The notes: generated from the sequence alone by a model not told the origin. Positions 30,444-41,924 are shown, counted from the first letter of the stretch. The stretch is DNA of 64,000 nt from Rhabditophanes sp. KR3021 (GCA_963281155.1 CAUJLY010000002.1:1-64000), one strand, 5' to 3'. Numbers and translations: made by a program.

Positions 30444-31747
30444 ATGTCTACCTCATTTTCCTACATTTCTTCAAGAGGTGGTAACAAGTTGGAACACAAA
30501 GGATTTCTTTATTATAAAGATAGGAACTAGCAAATGGAGGAGTAGCTTATCGCTGTGAAAGAAGCAGGAAAGAAGGCTGTAAAGGAAGTGGGACAGTTTA
30601 TGAAAATATCTTTGAAGCTAAAAACAATCATGATCATTGTGCAGATCACACCAAAATAGCCATCGACAAAATAAAGGGCGAAGTTTATGCATCCGCATGT
30701 TCTTCAGTGGAGAATCCTCGAATTTCAATTGCCAAAGCTGTTACCAATGTCCAAGACTCTATCCTATCAATGTTGCCATCAACTACAACTTTATCAAGAA
30801 CAATAAGTAAGAAAAGGAAAGCTAATACTGGTGATCCTTATATCTCAAATAACACTTCAGCTTCCGACATAGTATTACCCACTACACATTTAACAACCGA
30901 CAAAGGAGATTTATTTTTATATTACGACTCAAAAACGGATGATGTTAATGGAAAAAGAATATTAATCTTTGCTACTTATGACAGTATTCAGAAACTAAGA
31001 AATTCTAAAAAAGCTCTTATTGACGGTACTTTCAAAATTGTTCCGGGACAATGTTACCAAATGATCGTTGTACACGGTTATTATAAAGATACTTATCTAC
31101 CTCTTGCATATTGCCTGCTTGAAGATAAGTGCCAAGAGTATTATGAAAACATAGTGGATGTTATTTTTAATGGTGAAAGTGCTTTAGAGATCATGACGGT
31201 TGACTTTGAACTTGGTCTCATTAATTCCATCAAATGTACATTTCCAGATATTCAAATAAATGGGTGTTTCTTTCACTTTGCTCAGGCAGTATGGAGAAGT
31301 ATTCAGTCAGCAGGTCTCTCAAAAGTATATAATGATGATGCCGATATTGCGCTCCTATTAAGATGCTTCATTGGAATAGCCTTTGTTCTTGTAGAAAAAG
31401 TCAATGAATACTATCAAATTCTATCTAAAAAGGTTAAAGCTGATATTCCAGACTCAGACAAATTTTTAAAGTATTTTAAGACTACATGGATAGGTGAGGG
31501 TAAAAAACCAAGATACGATGCTACTTATTGGAATAAGTATTCAACTGCTGAGAATAAATTAAATCGCACTAATAATATTTCTGAAGGAAACAATAACGCA
31601 TTTGCTTCCATGTTCCAAAAAGCACACCCGAATATACTTGAACTACTACGCAAACTAAAACTACATCAAGCATTAATTGAATTAAAAATTCAGCAAATGG
31701 AACATGGAATTGAAGAGAAAAAGTCGATCAAAACAAATACGTTATAA
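30444..31747 (+). pseudogene. FLYWCH-MULE transposase with one frameshift
   Basis: The frame opens at the ATG at 30444 (MSTSFSYISSRGGNKLEHKG) and begins a FLYWCH zinc finger (KLEHKGFLYYKDR). It shifts by one base at about 30520 and continues as ELANGGVAYRCERSRKEGCK then HDHCADH, completing the Cys2His2 finger. The rest is open to TAA at 31747. It contains a MULE transposase domain with ALIDGTFKIVPGQCYQMIVV (first catalytic Asp), MTVDFELGLINSI (second Asp) and INGCFFHFAQAVWRSIQ (the conserved CxxHxxQ region). The C-terminus with NISEGNNNAF is also typical. Total about 433 residues. One indel may be a sequencing error, but most MULE copies are dead. No TIRs were found. Confidence 0.85.
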
Positions 31748-31966
31748 ATAACGAAAGAATTGCCAATATAGTAAAGTCTTTTTGCGAAACTGAGCCACTT
31801 TTATATTTAACACGTATTTCGAGCATTTTGAATTATTGATGATATACCTTTTAACCAACATATTTTTCAAAATAATACAACACTACTAACTCTTTTAAAT
31901 ATTGTTTCAACTTTTACTTTTTTGATTAAAATATATACTCATTCACGAAGTGGGATATGGCTCATA
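31748..31966. other. Downstream of MULE gene, no gene recognised
   Basis: AT-rich 3' flank of the MULE-type gene. Nothing coding or repeated is evident. Confidence 0.5.
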
Positions 31967-32528
31967 TCAATTAGGAATTGGAGGATCGCGGAGGCGAAGC
32001 CTCAAGGGACGACCCTCACTTAGGTACCGAAGGATTTCTAGATTTAGTAATATATAAAATACTAAAACTCTTGTGTCAAATTTCTTGTAATAAAAAGTGC
32101 CAAAAAATACTGCAATTATTCTATTTATAGTAATAAATGGGCAAAAGCAATAAAACGCCATAAAAATATCACTAAAACTCCACCCAATCTTTTTAAAAGT
32201 GTGATTTCGAAAGCACTTGTAATATCTGTTTCAAAATCATACAAAAGAATGAAGGCAATTGTAATTATAATCAATGATTCTGCAATTGATACGCTCAAAC
32301 AAATAAAACCAAAGCAATTTTTAAAAGCTTTAAAATTTAGTGTTACATATATCGATAATGTACTTCGGTCATTATCGTGTCATCACTATTTACATGTATA
32401 TAAGCATTCATATAGCTAAATAAAGACACTTCTCTACCATTTAGTAAACAATAAATACATATAGCATGAAGGATCACACCAATACAGCAAATAAATACCA
32501 AAAAAATTGTTTTTAATGTTTCTTCCAT
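31967..32528 (-). pseudogene. Srx-like receptor pseudogene, 5' half
   Basis: A degraded relative of the intact receptor at 15230-16096. It starts MEETLKTIFLVFICCIGVIL with the first membrane segment and continues in another frame as KAFKNCFGFICLSVSIAESL (compare FKNCFGYMCLCLTITKTL). A further frame gives ITINRIIAVFFGTFYYKKFD (compare INRLIAVKYPTFYYKKFK). At least two frameshifts separate these parts. Homology stops at about 32030, where a GC-rich hairpin-bearing sequence replaces the second half of the gene. Confidence 0.8.
31970..32032. repeat. GC-rich hairpin-bearing segment at a pseudogene breakpoint
   Basis: A GC-rich island containing GAGGCGAAGCCTC (palindrome with GAA loop) and GGGACGACCCTC. 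It marks where the receptor pseudogene is cut off. Its style, short GC stems with a GAA/TTC loop, resembles the hairpin elements in the rDNA spacer, but the sequences are not the same. Confidence 0.4.
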
Positions 32529-32974
32529 TTTAATTTTTTATAATTATTTTTTACTTTATATTCATCATACAAATATATTCGAGACATATTATGACTCATA
32601 ATATTTTTAATACAACTTTTAATGAAGCATGCCTTCCTATTTATACACATACTCATTATTAAAAATAGAGAATATAAAAAAAGCCATCCTCGAGACGAGA
32701 TAGAATTTAAAATAATCTGAAAAGATGTGTGGGTTTCCTGAAACAAAACGATATGTTTGACCATTTGCAAATTCATTTATTATTTCATTGATTATCAGAC
32801 GGAAATCATCAAGATCCTTTTGAATTTATGATCATGAAACCAATTGTCTGCTGATTAATTTGGAAATTTAATGAAATGGAATAAACAGTCTTGTAGTTCG
32901 AAAGAATTTGGTTCAAGCAAACAGCAAAAGGCTTCTAAAATGAATTAATTAAACATTAAAATAAATAAACTTAC
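32529..32974. other. Intergenic, no gene recognised
   Basis: AT-rich sequence upstream of the Srx-like pseudogene. It may contain decayed exons belonging with the hAT-like exon at 32975-33103, but none could be identified with confidence. Confidence 0.4.
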
Positions 32975-33103
32975 ATCGTTCATTTTTTTGTTAAAAGTTA
33001 TATCAAGTTCATCAAAAAATTAAGGCTGTAATTTTTTAGCAATTTCCTTTTGTGTAGGGAGATTGTAGTTTGGGTTTAAATCTTGAACCAATTCAATAAT
33101 GAT
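32975..33103 (-). pseudogene. hAT/ZBED-like transposase exon remnant
   Basis: Minus-strand frame ELVQDLNPNYNLPTQKEIAK, continuing with one in-frame TAA as FFDELDITFNKKMND, followed by a donor GTAAGT. The motif L.P.Y.LP(S/T)(R/Q)K.I is typical of the region before the catalytic domain of hAT and ZBED transposases. The remaining exons are not recognisable. Probably an old, dead copy. Confidence 0.45.
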
Positions 33104-33859
33104 TTATTTGTGTAGTCAAATTCATTGTTAATAAAATGTGTTAAAAAGTGTTAATAAATGACTTTTTATTTTTGTCAACATTCAATGATTCAAGACAATA
33201 ATTTAGCATTTGAACATTCATTGGCTCTGTGTAAGAAATTACTGTTGATAATCTAAATAGAGTTAAAAATTATGATGTCTAAAAATATAAATGCGTGAGT
33301 CCATTGTCTTGAGATTAAAGATACTTTCAAGAAAAGCCAGTGCATTATTCGAAGTAACTGAAGTTAAAAAATGTATCATTTAAATCAAAAAGCTTTAGCT
33401 TATTGAGCAAGCCAAAAAAACGTTTCAATATTATGTCAATCAATAGAAATATGGTTTCTGGCAAAATTGGCAAAAATTAAGTTGCAATTCGCCAATCTAT
33501 TATCTAAATTCGGACAATATTTTAATAACTGTTTTTTATTCACAATGGACAAGTCGAATTTTAAAAACTGTTGATTCAAACGCTTTAATTCAACCATTTG
33601 TTAATTCAAAACAATTATTTAATAGCCCTACTTCAATCCCATTAATAATCATATCCTAGTGTAGTATTGAAACTATAGCAACTCGTGAATTATAATTATT
33701 TTCGCTCATATTACTTAGTTTTGGTGGTGACTGTATAACAAACAATAATATCCCTTTTATGTATAAGTCATTGCTGCACCTCTTTTCATTTACATAAATC
33801 TAACCCATCCAATCTGAACGCATGGGTATGTTTATATTACTGCAGATTTGTATATGGTT
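33104..33859. other. Upstream of U2 snRNA, no protein gene recognised
   Basis: AT-rich. The last 60-80 bp should contain the proximal sequence element of the U2 gene, but I do not know the lineage-specific motif well enough to mark it. Confidence 0.4.
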
Positions 33860-34039
33860 ATCGCTTCTCGAGCTTTTTAGCTCAGATCAAAGTGTAGTAT
33901 CTGTTCTTTACTGTTTCATCGCAGTAAAATCCTCTACGAGGATTATGTGATTGAACTATTTTTGGGACTTGAATGTTTTTGGGCTTGCTCAAATCATTCG
34001 TTGGTCGGTCTAGTCTTGCACCTTTGCTAGACTCGGCCT
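33860..34039 (+). ncRNA. U2: U2 spliceosomal snRNA
   Basis: Starts ATCGCTTCTCG, as U2 RNAs do. It contains the conserved block AGATCAAAGTGTAGTATCTG with the branch-point-pairing GTAGTA, then stem IIa/b sequences with CCTCTACGAGG. The Sm site is ACTATTTTTGGGA at about 33955. Stem-loops III and IV follow; the last stem is GTCTAG...CTAGAC. Length about 180 nt is near that of other animal U2 RNAs. U2 pairs with intron branch sites during splicing. The 3' end (ACTCGGCC) is estimated. Confidence 0.93.
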
Positions 34040-36278
34040 AAAATAAACTCGAAAATACAATTAAAGAAAATTTGATTTGCAAAGAATATATAATTACACT
34101 TCAAAATAAACACAAAAATTGGAGATTTAGAAAAGACATACATATGTCATATGATTAAAATCAAAAATGGACTTTCTTTGATCTGTATTAATTGAAAGAC
34201 TACAAATTAATTTTATTTAAACAACACTTTCAAATTACATATATTCAAATTCATTAATGAAATCTTCCAAAAAATATGAATGAAAAATCTCTAATAAAAT
34301 ATTATCAACAAATAAATTAATTTTATATTATGTACTGAAGTTTTGGATTTGAAAAATTAAATGCCATATTTAATACTTTTCAAAATATCTTTATTTATAC
34401 TTAAAAATAATCTACAAGTGACACCATTCGTGTTATTTTGATTGTAGTATTTGGCATAAATGCGTACATTCTAAGTTACTAAAGCACTTTATATGTGCAC
34501 TAAAACGTTTATGTGATTTTATCTACAGCTTACTTATTGTATCTTTTTTATCATTTACATTTCAATAACATTGTTTTTTTAAATAGTACGTGAATATTTT
34601 TTATTCTTGCATATCTATCACAAATTTCCAGAATTCGGGAAAAACTCAGACATTAAATAAAACATCAAGGAGACTTTACATTACAAAATATTAATTTGTT
34701 TTGTTCCTGGATTTACATCTTTTCTTCATTCATCTATGCAATTTATTTATGTACTAGATTGGTTTTTTATAGCAGTACCAATTGGATGGATCTTTGATTA
34801 AAAATGTATATTAATCATTTTAGTTTATGTAATTCCTGGAGTTGTTTTTCTTCGTTTCAATGTGACTTTAAGACAAAAAAGTACGATTGGATTGAAAATA
34901 CAAAAATCTTCATTAATTCAAATAAACAAAGTGAATGCAGTAGAAATTTGTTATAAATTCGTTTTGTAAGTTACAAATTAATTATTGTGTAATTTTAGAG
35001 GCAATCATATTTAAATATTTAACTTTCATTATTATATTATAATTTTGAAAAATAAACTTCAACAATAATACATCAATTGAATTTAATAGTCAATGTAGGA
35101 AGTTGTTATTTGAACATCTTTGACATTACTCAGAGCAGATTATGTAAAATATATTGGATTTCATAAGCTATCACTTTATTAAGAAAGGTCATTTTAACTG
35201 AGATAAGATTGTTTACGTGTGAAAAGTATTATATTGCCTACTTGCAAGTTTCACTTTTTTATTTTGACGACACTTGACGGATGTGCTCATTTACACTGAA
35301 AAATAACGTTAGTGCATTTTATTGATAATACTTTTGAAATTTATCAGGCACATTTTTGTTTAGTTCCTTCTACTTAAATAAATTCAATGTAAACTTCCTT
35401 CAAAACAAAGTCTCGCACAAAAGAACTAAGTTATATCATCATTACACATATCCTGTACTTGGATAAAAACATACCTTGTATTTACGATGTTTGTAAAATT
35501 AATGAATAAAATCAAATAACATATTTTAATAATTTATTTAAAGCTAATTTTAGTTAGCCATTTAACTTTGATTGTCATATTTTTATCTTTAGCAATTGAA
35601 TTTAAGACTACATATGGCATGAAACAAATATACTTTTCCTTAATATACAAGGTAACCAATCATTAACTTAGAGTTTCAAAATAATTATTCAAGGTACTAA
35701 TCTTATTATTTTGTCCAAACACGCATTTCACCCATTTTAAAATAATAGACTCAAAGGTATTGTTTAGAGTCAGATAAATAATACTAACAAATCCTTGTGT
35801 GAAATGCAAAGAGTGAAAAACTAACAACACTTTCATAAATATTTCCTAAATCATATTTTAAATATTGTTCGGAAGAATAGTTAAATCAATACTCAAAAGC
35901 CCAAGTACATAAATTTTAAAAAATGAGTTAATATGTTTGTACATTTTAATTTACCATTGAATACGAATGGTGGTGTAAAAAGCATAATGAATAACATGGC
36001 CAAAGGAAATTGCTATATTATCCTAAATGAATAGCAATTTAGGTGGAGTACAATAGACATATCCATTGATGCTCAAAATGCAGTTACTAAACCAGATATA
36101 GTTAAATTCCTAAGATCTAATCAGCATAGTCTACAGCCTTACACTTTTAAATCAATGTAGTTATGTGTGTATTATACTGTTCCATAAAATATTAATAAAA
36201 ATCAAAAATACGAATCTAAATGTTGTTAAGCAGTAACCTCTGTAAAATGTGAAATAATTTGAATGAAGCAAAACTTAC
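34040..36278. other. AT-rich region, only faint receptor-like fragments
   Basis: About 2.2 kb without a supportable gene. Around 34680-34980 (plus strand) short hydrophobic frames interrupted by stops could be an old receptor exon pair, but the evidence is too weak to annotate. Confidence 0.4.
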
Positions 36279-36534
36279 TCAACAATTAGTAAATAACGGT
36301 ATAAAAAGCTAACTAAATTATTAGACAATTCTATCGTGGTAGCATGAATTTCCCCTAAAACTAATACCATCATTAAATTTTGATTGAAATACGATGATAA
36401 GCCATGACAATAACAAATGCATATGAATTTGATTGTTCTATGACCATTTGGTTTGTTATTCGAGTGATGATGTAAAACATATCAGTCATTATAGATAAAT
36501 ATATTATACGTTTGTACTTTTTGATTTCTGCCAT
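36279..36534 (-). pseudogene. Chemoreceptor pseudogene fragment B
   Basis: Minus-strand ATG at 36534 opens IIYLSIMTDMFYIITRITNQ, then NSYAFVIVMAYHRI. After a frame change comes LGEIHATTIELSNNLVSFLY then RYLLIV, ending at a donor (GTAAGT). It aligns with the neighbouring pseudogene at 36872-37554 in both halves (NQ..I.Q.NSY and NNL(V/I).FLYRYLLI). The rest of the gene was not found. Confidence 0.55.
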
Positions 36535-36871
36535 TTTTATAGAAATATAAATATAAATAGAAGAATGTTTAAAGTTGAACCCAAAATGAAAACAGTTTTG
36601 TCATTTATAGATAACGCTTCTTTTAAATAATGAACATAATTGCTAGACTTGTCTAAAATTATCGTGTTTAGCATTGTAAATTATAACAAATAATTGAAAT
36701 ATCACTCTTAATATTTAATATCTAACTTTTAAAAAAGTTTTTGTTATGAAGTAAATGAATCTCGTATGTTATTTGAATTTGGATCACAATATTTTGGTAC
36801 AAAAAAATGGTACGATTCATTCATAATTAATTAATTGATGAAATTGCCTTAGACAGAATAATTATATGTCT

Positions 36872-37554
36872 CTATTTATATTCTTTGGTATTTCTAAGAA
36901 ACATTAAAATAAAAATTATATCTGTGATCGTTGTTGCGAGAAATAATAGTGGTGTAATTACATGAATAAGCATGGCTAAAAGTGTTAACTGTTTTTGAAG
37001 TTTTCTTGTACAAGTCGTTAATAATTCAATAAATATTATTAAAAATATACATATCACATATATCAAGTACATATGAGAAATACATGAGTTTGGATTGAAG
37101 ACTAAAAAAGATTCAACATTTTGGTTATTCGTGTTGCTTATAAATCTAGATGATATTAAGTTTCTGTTCATACAAATTTCGATAGTATCAATTCTACTGA
37201 CATTAACACACAAATAATGGTATTTCTTAAAAGATTAATAATAACTTATGCAGAAAATTGAGTTCTTGTTAAACAGTATCCTCTATATGTAATAATATGA
37301 TATAATTACAGTTTACAAAACTTACCTCATAATCAACAAATAACGATATAAAAATACAATTAAATTGTTTAACAATTGGTTTATACCAAGTTGAGTTTCA
37401 GATAACAACGATGCCAACATAATATTCTTTGGTATGTAAGTAACAGGATCGTGAGAAAAAATATATATGAATTGGGTTGTTTAATCGTATACTGATTAAG
37501 CATTTGAGTTACATTATACAAGATAACAGTTATTACAAATAAGTATATTTTCAT
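36872..37554 (-). pseudogene. Chemoreceptor pseudogene A
   Basis: Starts at the ATG at 37554 (MKIYLFVITVILYNVTQMLN) and shifts frame to LLSETQLGINQLLNNLIVFL then YRYLLIM, followed by a donor GTAAGT. After a probable intron it continues with hydrophobic segments such as MYLIYVICIFLIIFIELLTT and LLAMLIHVITPLLFLATTIT, ending at 36872. The YRYLLI signature after the third membrane segment and the overall order are those of a nematode chemoreceptor. Several frame breaks make it a pseudogene. Together with fragment B it records a local duplication. Confidence 0.6.
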
Positions 37555-37704
37555 TTGTATCTTTACATTTCCTTATTTTAATAGTAGTTATTTGCCATTA
37601 CTTTAAATTTTTTGTTTTAACTCTAATTAATGTAAGTTTGCGCTAATACAAAGTTCTGCTTCCGAATTTGCCATCTATGTGTATAGAAGAATGATAAAAG
37701 TAGA

Positions 37705-37782
37705 CTAAGACGGTTTAAAAAACCCAGTTTGAGGTTAGTATGCGTTCAGGATTCTATATGAATACTGTTACCAAATTTTGGG
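37705..37782 (+). repeat. Dispersed repeat, copy 1
   Basis: Contains TTTAAAAAACCCAGTTTGAG, then GTTAGTATGCGTTCA and ACCAAATTTTG. A similar copy lies at 54643-54710. Origin unknown. Confidence 0.45.
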
Positions 37783-37881
37783 ATGAAAACAACGAAGTTT
37801 TCTAATAAGACAATATGGAATAATTTATATGAGTTTTATTTAATAGTTAAAATAGAAATAAAACAATACAGAGACATGTGT

Positions 37882-38094
37882 TTAACAGTGGTGATGATGA
37901 TGTCCATGATGATGATGGTGATGTCCATGATGATGGTGATGTCCATAACCCTCATACTCCTCATAATATTGTGGATACATAGGTTGCCCATAAGGCATCA
38001 TACTAGGAACAGGTACTGGAACTGGTACTGGAATTTCAGCTATAGCTGGCATCATTGGTGGGTAACCTTGACCGTAATATCCTGAGTAATTCAT
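37882..38094 (-). CDS. Small Tyr/Pro/Gly-rich protein with His-rich tail
   Basis: Intronless frame of 70 residues from the ATG at 38094. It has a Tyr/Gly/Met/Pro-rich first half (MNYSGYYGQGYPPMMP), a VPVPVPVP stretch, an acidic YEEYEGYG patch, and a tail of HHHHHG repeats ending in Cys. There is no signal peptide, so it may act inside the cell, or the ATG may lie further out. His-rich tails bind divalent metals such as zinc, copper or nickel. A TATATAAG box lies about 65 bp upstream. No family recognised. Confidence 0.6.
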   Translation of the reverse strand: MNYSGYYGQGYPPMMPAIAEIPVPVPVPVPSMMPYGQPMYPQYYEEYEGYGHHHHHGHHHHHHGHHHHHC

Positions 38095-38158
38095 AATAGT
38101 TCGTAAAATTGGTTTTGAATAAACTTTAAAAGTATGATCTAATCTTTAAAATTGTACC

Positions 38159-38166
38159 CTTATATA
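38159..38166 (-). promoter_or_regulatory. TATA box of the His-rich gene
   Basis: TATATAAG on the minus strand, about 65 bp before the ATG at 38094. Confidence 0.55.
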
Positions 38167-39094
38167 TTAGTTCGATTAATGTTCCCCATGATTAAATAAA
38201 TTCATGGACAATGATAAGGGTGTATCTATTAGTATTGTGTTTATGTATGTGAGTCATTTGTGTGTGATGAATTGATGCATGACGAGATTGGACTTATTTC
38301 AGAGTGGTGATTAAAAAGTATGAGTATAAAGATGAGTGTGAACTTTTGAAATATATTTTAAATAATTGTATTTACATTTTTATTCTTTATCTATTTATAC
38401 AAGAAAAATGTTTGTGTTTCATTAGGGTTGCTCTTAAATAATTTAAAAAACTAATATGCAAGATCAATGATCTATTTAACAAAAACTAAGGTTAAAAAAT
38501 ATGGAAATATTATGATTGTTGCTAATTTTGTATTAGAGTAGCAGGCGGGTGTCTAGTATTATTTAATTGGTTAAGACACAAGTTTAATGAAATACAAAAG
38601 AAATGTACGACGTTTTTAATTAAGCAATTTGTAGGGAAATGGTGAATTGATGTGTCAACAAGTTAAAATGAAAGAAAGGCACTTAGTTCCTTACGAGTAT
38701 CAACGGACATAACAACAGAACCAAAGGTAGTCTAATTTATTATCTTAATCACAGTTATGTATAATAAATACATTAAAATTAGAATACAATATATAATATA
38801 CGTATTAAAGATGGTATTACTTTACAATTAGCAACTTGATTATCTCGTCTGTTTGATTATTTATCATATGGATACGTAACTCGTAGTTGTCTTACTTATT
38901 CTGAGTAAAGCTTGTGACATAAAACATTCATTCTATTATTTTTTCAAATATTAATTATGGCTTCTATAAATATATTTACATGTACAAAGCTCTAGCTGTA
39001 AATACTATCTATAAAACATGAACAATTTAATTTCTTTTTTTATCAATTATAACGGATTTATTGATGGTAAGTTAGAAATATGCATTTAAAACTT
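38167..39094. other. Intergenic, no gene recognised
   Basis: AT-rich. No conserved frame, RNA gene or repeat was found. Confidence 0.55.
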
Positions 39095-39555
39095 TTATGT
39101 ATAAAAACAAAGACTCATTTGAGTAGGGATAGGCCGTCTGCAAGATTCTGAATCTAAATCAAATTTTCTAGAAAAATTGCACATTATTAAAGAAGATATA
39201 TTAAACTCCAAAACACCTATTTTTATTCTATTTTTGACACTAATTCTAAACCTTTTTATCATCAAAACCAACCATTTGTGATAAGTTAAAATGTTTTCGA
39301 AACACAGCTTTTCATCAAACGTTGCAGTCCTAAACATATTCTTATTCATAGAAGCATGGATAGATTCAATTGTCTGTTTGCTAAAATATAAAGAGATCTT
39401 ATTTTTGATGTGACGGATGAGAAGATGTGCTTTAGGTTATATTGTCACCTTTAAAATTGGGCTATTGATTGCCTCATATAATCTATCTAATGCTTGACAA
39501 CCCTTAATCGTTTCTCCCTCAGATAATTTTTGGGCTTTTGTAAGTCTCTTAATGT
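39095..39555 (-). pseudogene. Unidentified gene relic, two exon-like blocks
   Basis: Minus-strand block 39555-39449 reads DIKRLTKAQKLSEGETIKGC then QALDRLYEAINSPILK between an acceptor (GTTACAG) and a donor-like AAAGGTGACA. Block 39380-39095 follows an acceptor TATTTTAG and reads TIESIHASMNKNMFRTATFD then EKLCFENILTYHKWLVLMIK. Both look like real coding sequence, but joining them at these sites breaks the frame by one base. The style is that of the C-terminal half of a transposase. I cannot name the family. Confidence 0.35.
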
Positions 39556-40465
39556 CTGTAACAATGCTTTATAAACAAGTATTATTTCTGTTCTCTCTAA
39601 TCTCGTATAAATTAATATGAAGATAAAATAGTCAAAGTATCCCAATGTTTAAGTCATCAGAAAGACAAAAAAGTCCCAGATTATGGAAAAAACTGCAAAA
39701 TTGAATATCCAATGCTTTATAAAGATGTTACTGTTTATCGTCTGCCTGTTCAATTGCCAAGCGAAATGTTGCTGTAGCTGATATTGAATCAAACTTACTG
39801 AATGGTCAAATCATATAGTAAATGTGAAGTCGCAATTTAAAAATGTTAAACATAATATTGTTTCATATCGACTTCAACAGTCTTCTTCCTAAGCACTCAC
39901 GGCTCTGAACATTACAAGTCCTACATTTTCTACGACAATGAGATACTTGAAGATGATTTCAACAAATGTCCTTCTTTCAAATTAATAAACGTTTTAATTG
40001 AGGGCCATTTACATAATTTCAATGAAATAGTTCCTGATTATGTACATCAGGTAAAAATGTATACATTTAATAACATGAACAAGATAATGACGCATAATTT
40101 GATAATATACTTTTGATCAGTTATTTTTTAATGTTGAATTTAATTAAAGATGTAGATCATTTTGATAAAGATTAATCTTGAATCCTCCGTAAAATTCATT
40201 CATTAGTAATTAATGATGTTCACGTGATAAAGCAAGTACTCACTCAATTTATGGTATTAAGTATGTCGTCATAATGCTCTATTTACAAAACAAGCTCTGT
40301 TATAATAAACAATCACTCATCTATGTTGATACATCATCAACAACCAAAACACATAACTACTACAAAGTAGATAGGCAATAAGCTTTTAAAAAATAATATG
40401 TTTTATCTGTTTCATGGAGTTGTAATTAAGGTACATAATTAAATAGACCAACAACATTTTGTCAC
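39556..40465. other. Intergenic, weak coding-like fragments only
   Basis: Contains a plus-strand frame at about 39881-40116 that follows an acceptor-like ACTTCAACAG and looks protein-like, but it has no start and no partner exon. Otherwise AT-rich spacer. Confidence 0.4.
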
Positions 40466-40473
40466 TATAAATG
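40466..40473 (+). promoter_or_regulatory. TATA box of the SXP/RAL-2-like gene
   Basis: TATAAATG, 63 bp before the ATG at 40529. Confidence 0.6.
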
Positions 40474-40528
40474 TAGAATAAATAAATGAAATAAATCATA
40501 TACAATTACACATCTATTCTTTATTAAC

Positions 40529-41260
40529 ATGCAATCTAAAAATATTTTATTGGTTCTTGCTCTTGCTAGTACTTTATTAGCTTTTCCTCAAGGAGAAGAA
40601 GGAATGCGTGGAGAAAAACATGGTCATGAAATGGAAGGTCGTGGTCCATTTTTCTTAGCTAATGCTACTGAAACTACTAAAACTGAATTTAAAGGCATTA
40701 TGAAAAATGGTACTTTAAGTAGAAATGCCAAGTCTTCTGCTTTGGATGCTGTTATTGCTGGTGATTCTGGTGAAGGTGTTCAAGTAAGAGTATAAAATAA
40801 TTATTTTGTTTACAAATATTTTTAGTCCGGTTATGCTACATTCAAAGCTGATATGACAGCCGATATCGCAGAAATCAAAAGTAAAGTTGATGCTGCTGTA
40901 GCTGCTGCCAATTTAACTACAACTCAAATGACTCTTTTTACAAGTCTTGAAAATATTTTCACAAATGGAGATTTGAGTCCTAGTGTAATGAGAAATGAAA
41001 CTGAAACTATTATAAAAAACGCAAATAAAGATGATTTAAAGGCTCTGGAAAAAGTATTTATCCATAGAGGTGGATTCAAGGGACAAAGAGGAGGATTTGA
41101 AGATAGCCATGAAAATTCAGAAGCTTACGGACAACAAGGAAGAAACAGTCAAAATCAAGGAGAAAGAAGTGGACAAGATTGGAATGGGAACAATAATCAA
41201 GGAGGCCATGGTGAACACAGACGTGATAATGAAACTTTATCATCCACTACTGCACCATAA
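40529..41260 (+). CDS. SXP/RAL-2 (DUF148)-like secreted protein
   Basis: Exons 40529-40783 and 40826-41260 flank a 42-bp intron (GTAAGAG...TTTTTAG) and encode 229 residues. There is a signal peptide (MQSKNILLVLALASTLLAFP), then about 130 residues of amphipathic helices with the DUF148 pattern (FFLANATETTKTEFKGIMKN, then NLTTTQMTLFTSLENIFTNG and MRNETETIIKNANKDDLKAL). The tail is a Gly/Gln/Asn/His-rich low-complexity region. SXP/RAL-2 proteins are known only from nematodes, are secreted, and include major antigens and divalent-cation-binding members; their exact role is unsettled. A TATA box is present. The family call is by pattern, not by search. Confidence 0.7.
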
Positions 41261-41924
41261 AAATATTCTGATTTATATCTTATCATCTAAATATCTGTTA
41301 AATTTACTTATTATTAAACCTGAAATTCCGTAAATTAGTATCTTAGTCTGAAAGTTTTTTTTCGTAAAAAATTTAAATGCCTCCCCTGCCCAGCAGAAAA
41401 GAGATGTTGAAAATATTTTTTATGATTTAGGTATAAAAAAACCGTGGCTTTCAAACTACATTAACCAAATTTTCATAAAATTTATATTGCTCCGGGGGGA
41501 TAGGGCTAAAGGGTTGAAGACCTTGACTTTTAGACAAACACATAAATACACAATTGAAAAGGAAACTAAGGTATGGATGCTCAAGATGATTATTAAAATT
41601 CCGATTACATTAATACTACGACTTAATTAAAGAAGATTGCATTGACAACGATGCCAAAGCATATCTCAGATATCTTTAGAGACACAATTTTTGATTTTAG
41701 AATGAGGAATGGTAATTGCAATAAATACACAATGTAATTAAAGGTATTTATTTTAAAAATTAGATAAGTAAGTCCGATAGATTATCCCAAAGAGATGCCT
41801 GTCATCCTTTATTGATCATTTATAGCAGAAATAAACCAAAAATTGAAGGGTAGAATTCGAATCAACTATATATTTAGAGTTCGATGTAATTTATTGTATC
41901 AAAAAATATTATTTAATGTTTAAA
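41261..41924. other. Intergenic, no gene recognised
   Basis: 3' flank of the SXP-like gene and AT-rich spacer. No other feature seen. Confidence 0.55.

Noticed and set aside
34680..34980. Hydrophobic frames on the plus strand resembling receptor segments
   Set aside because: Interrupted by stops and with no diagnostic motif, so not reported as a pseudogene.
39881..40116. Frame following an acceptor-like ACTTCAACAG, with FYDNEILEDDFNKCPSFKLI
   Set aside because: Protein-like but without a start, partner exon or recognised domain; kept only as a note.
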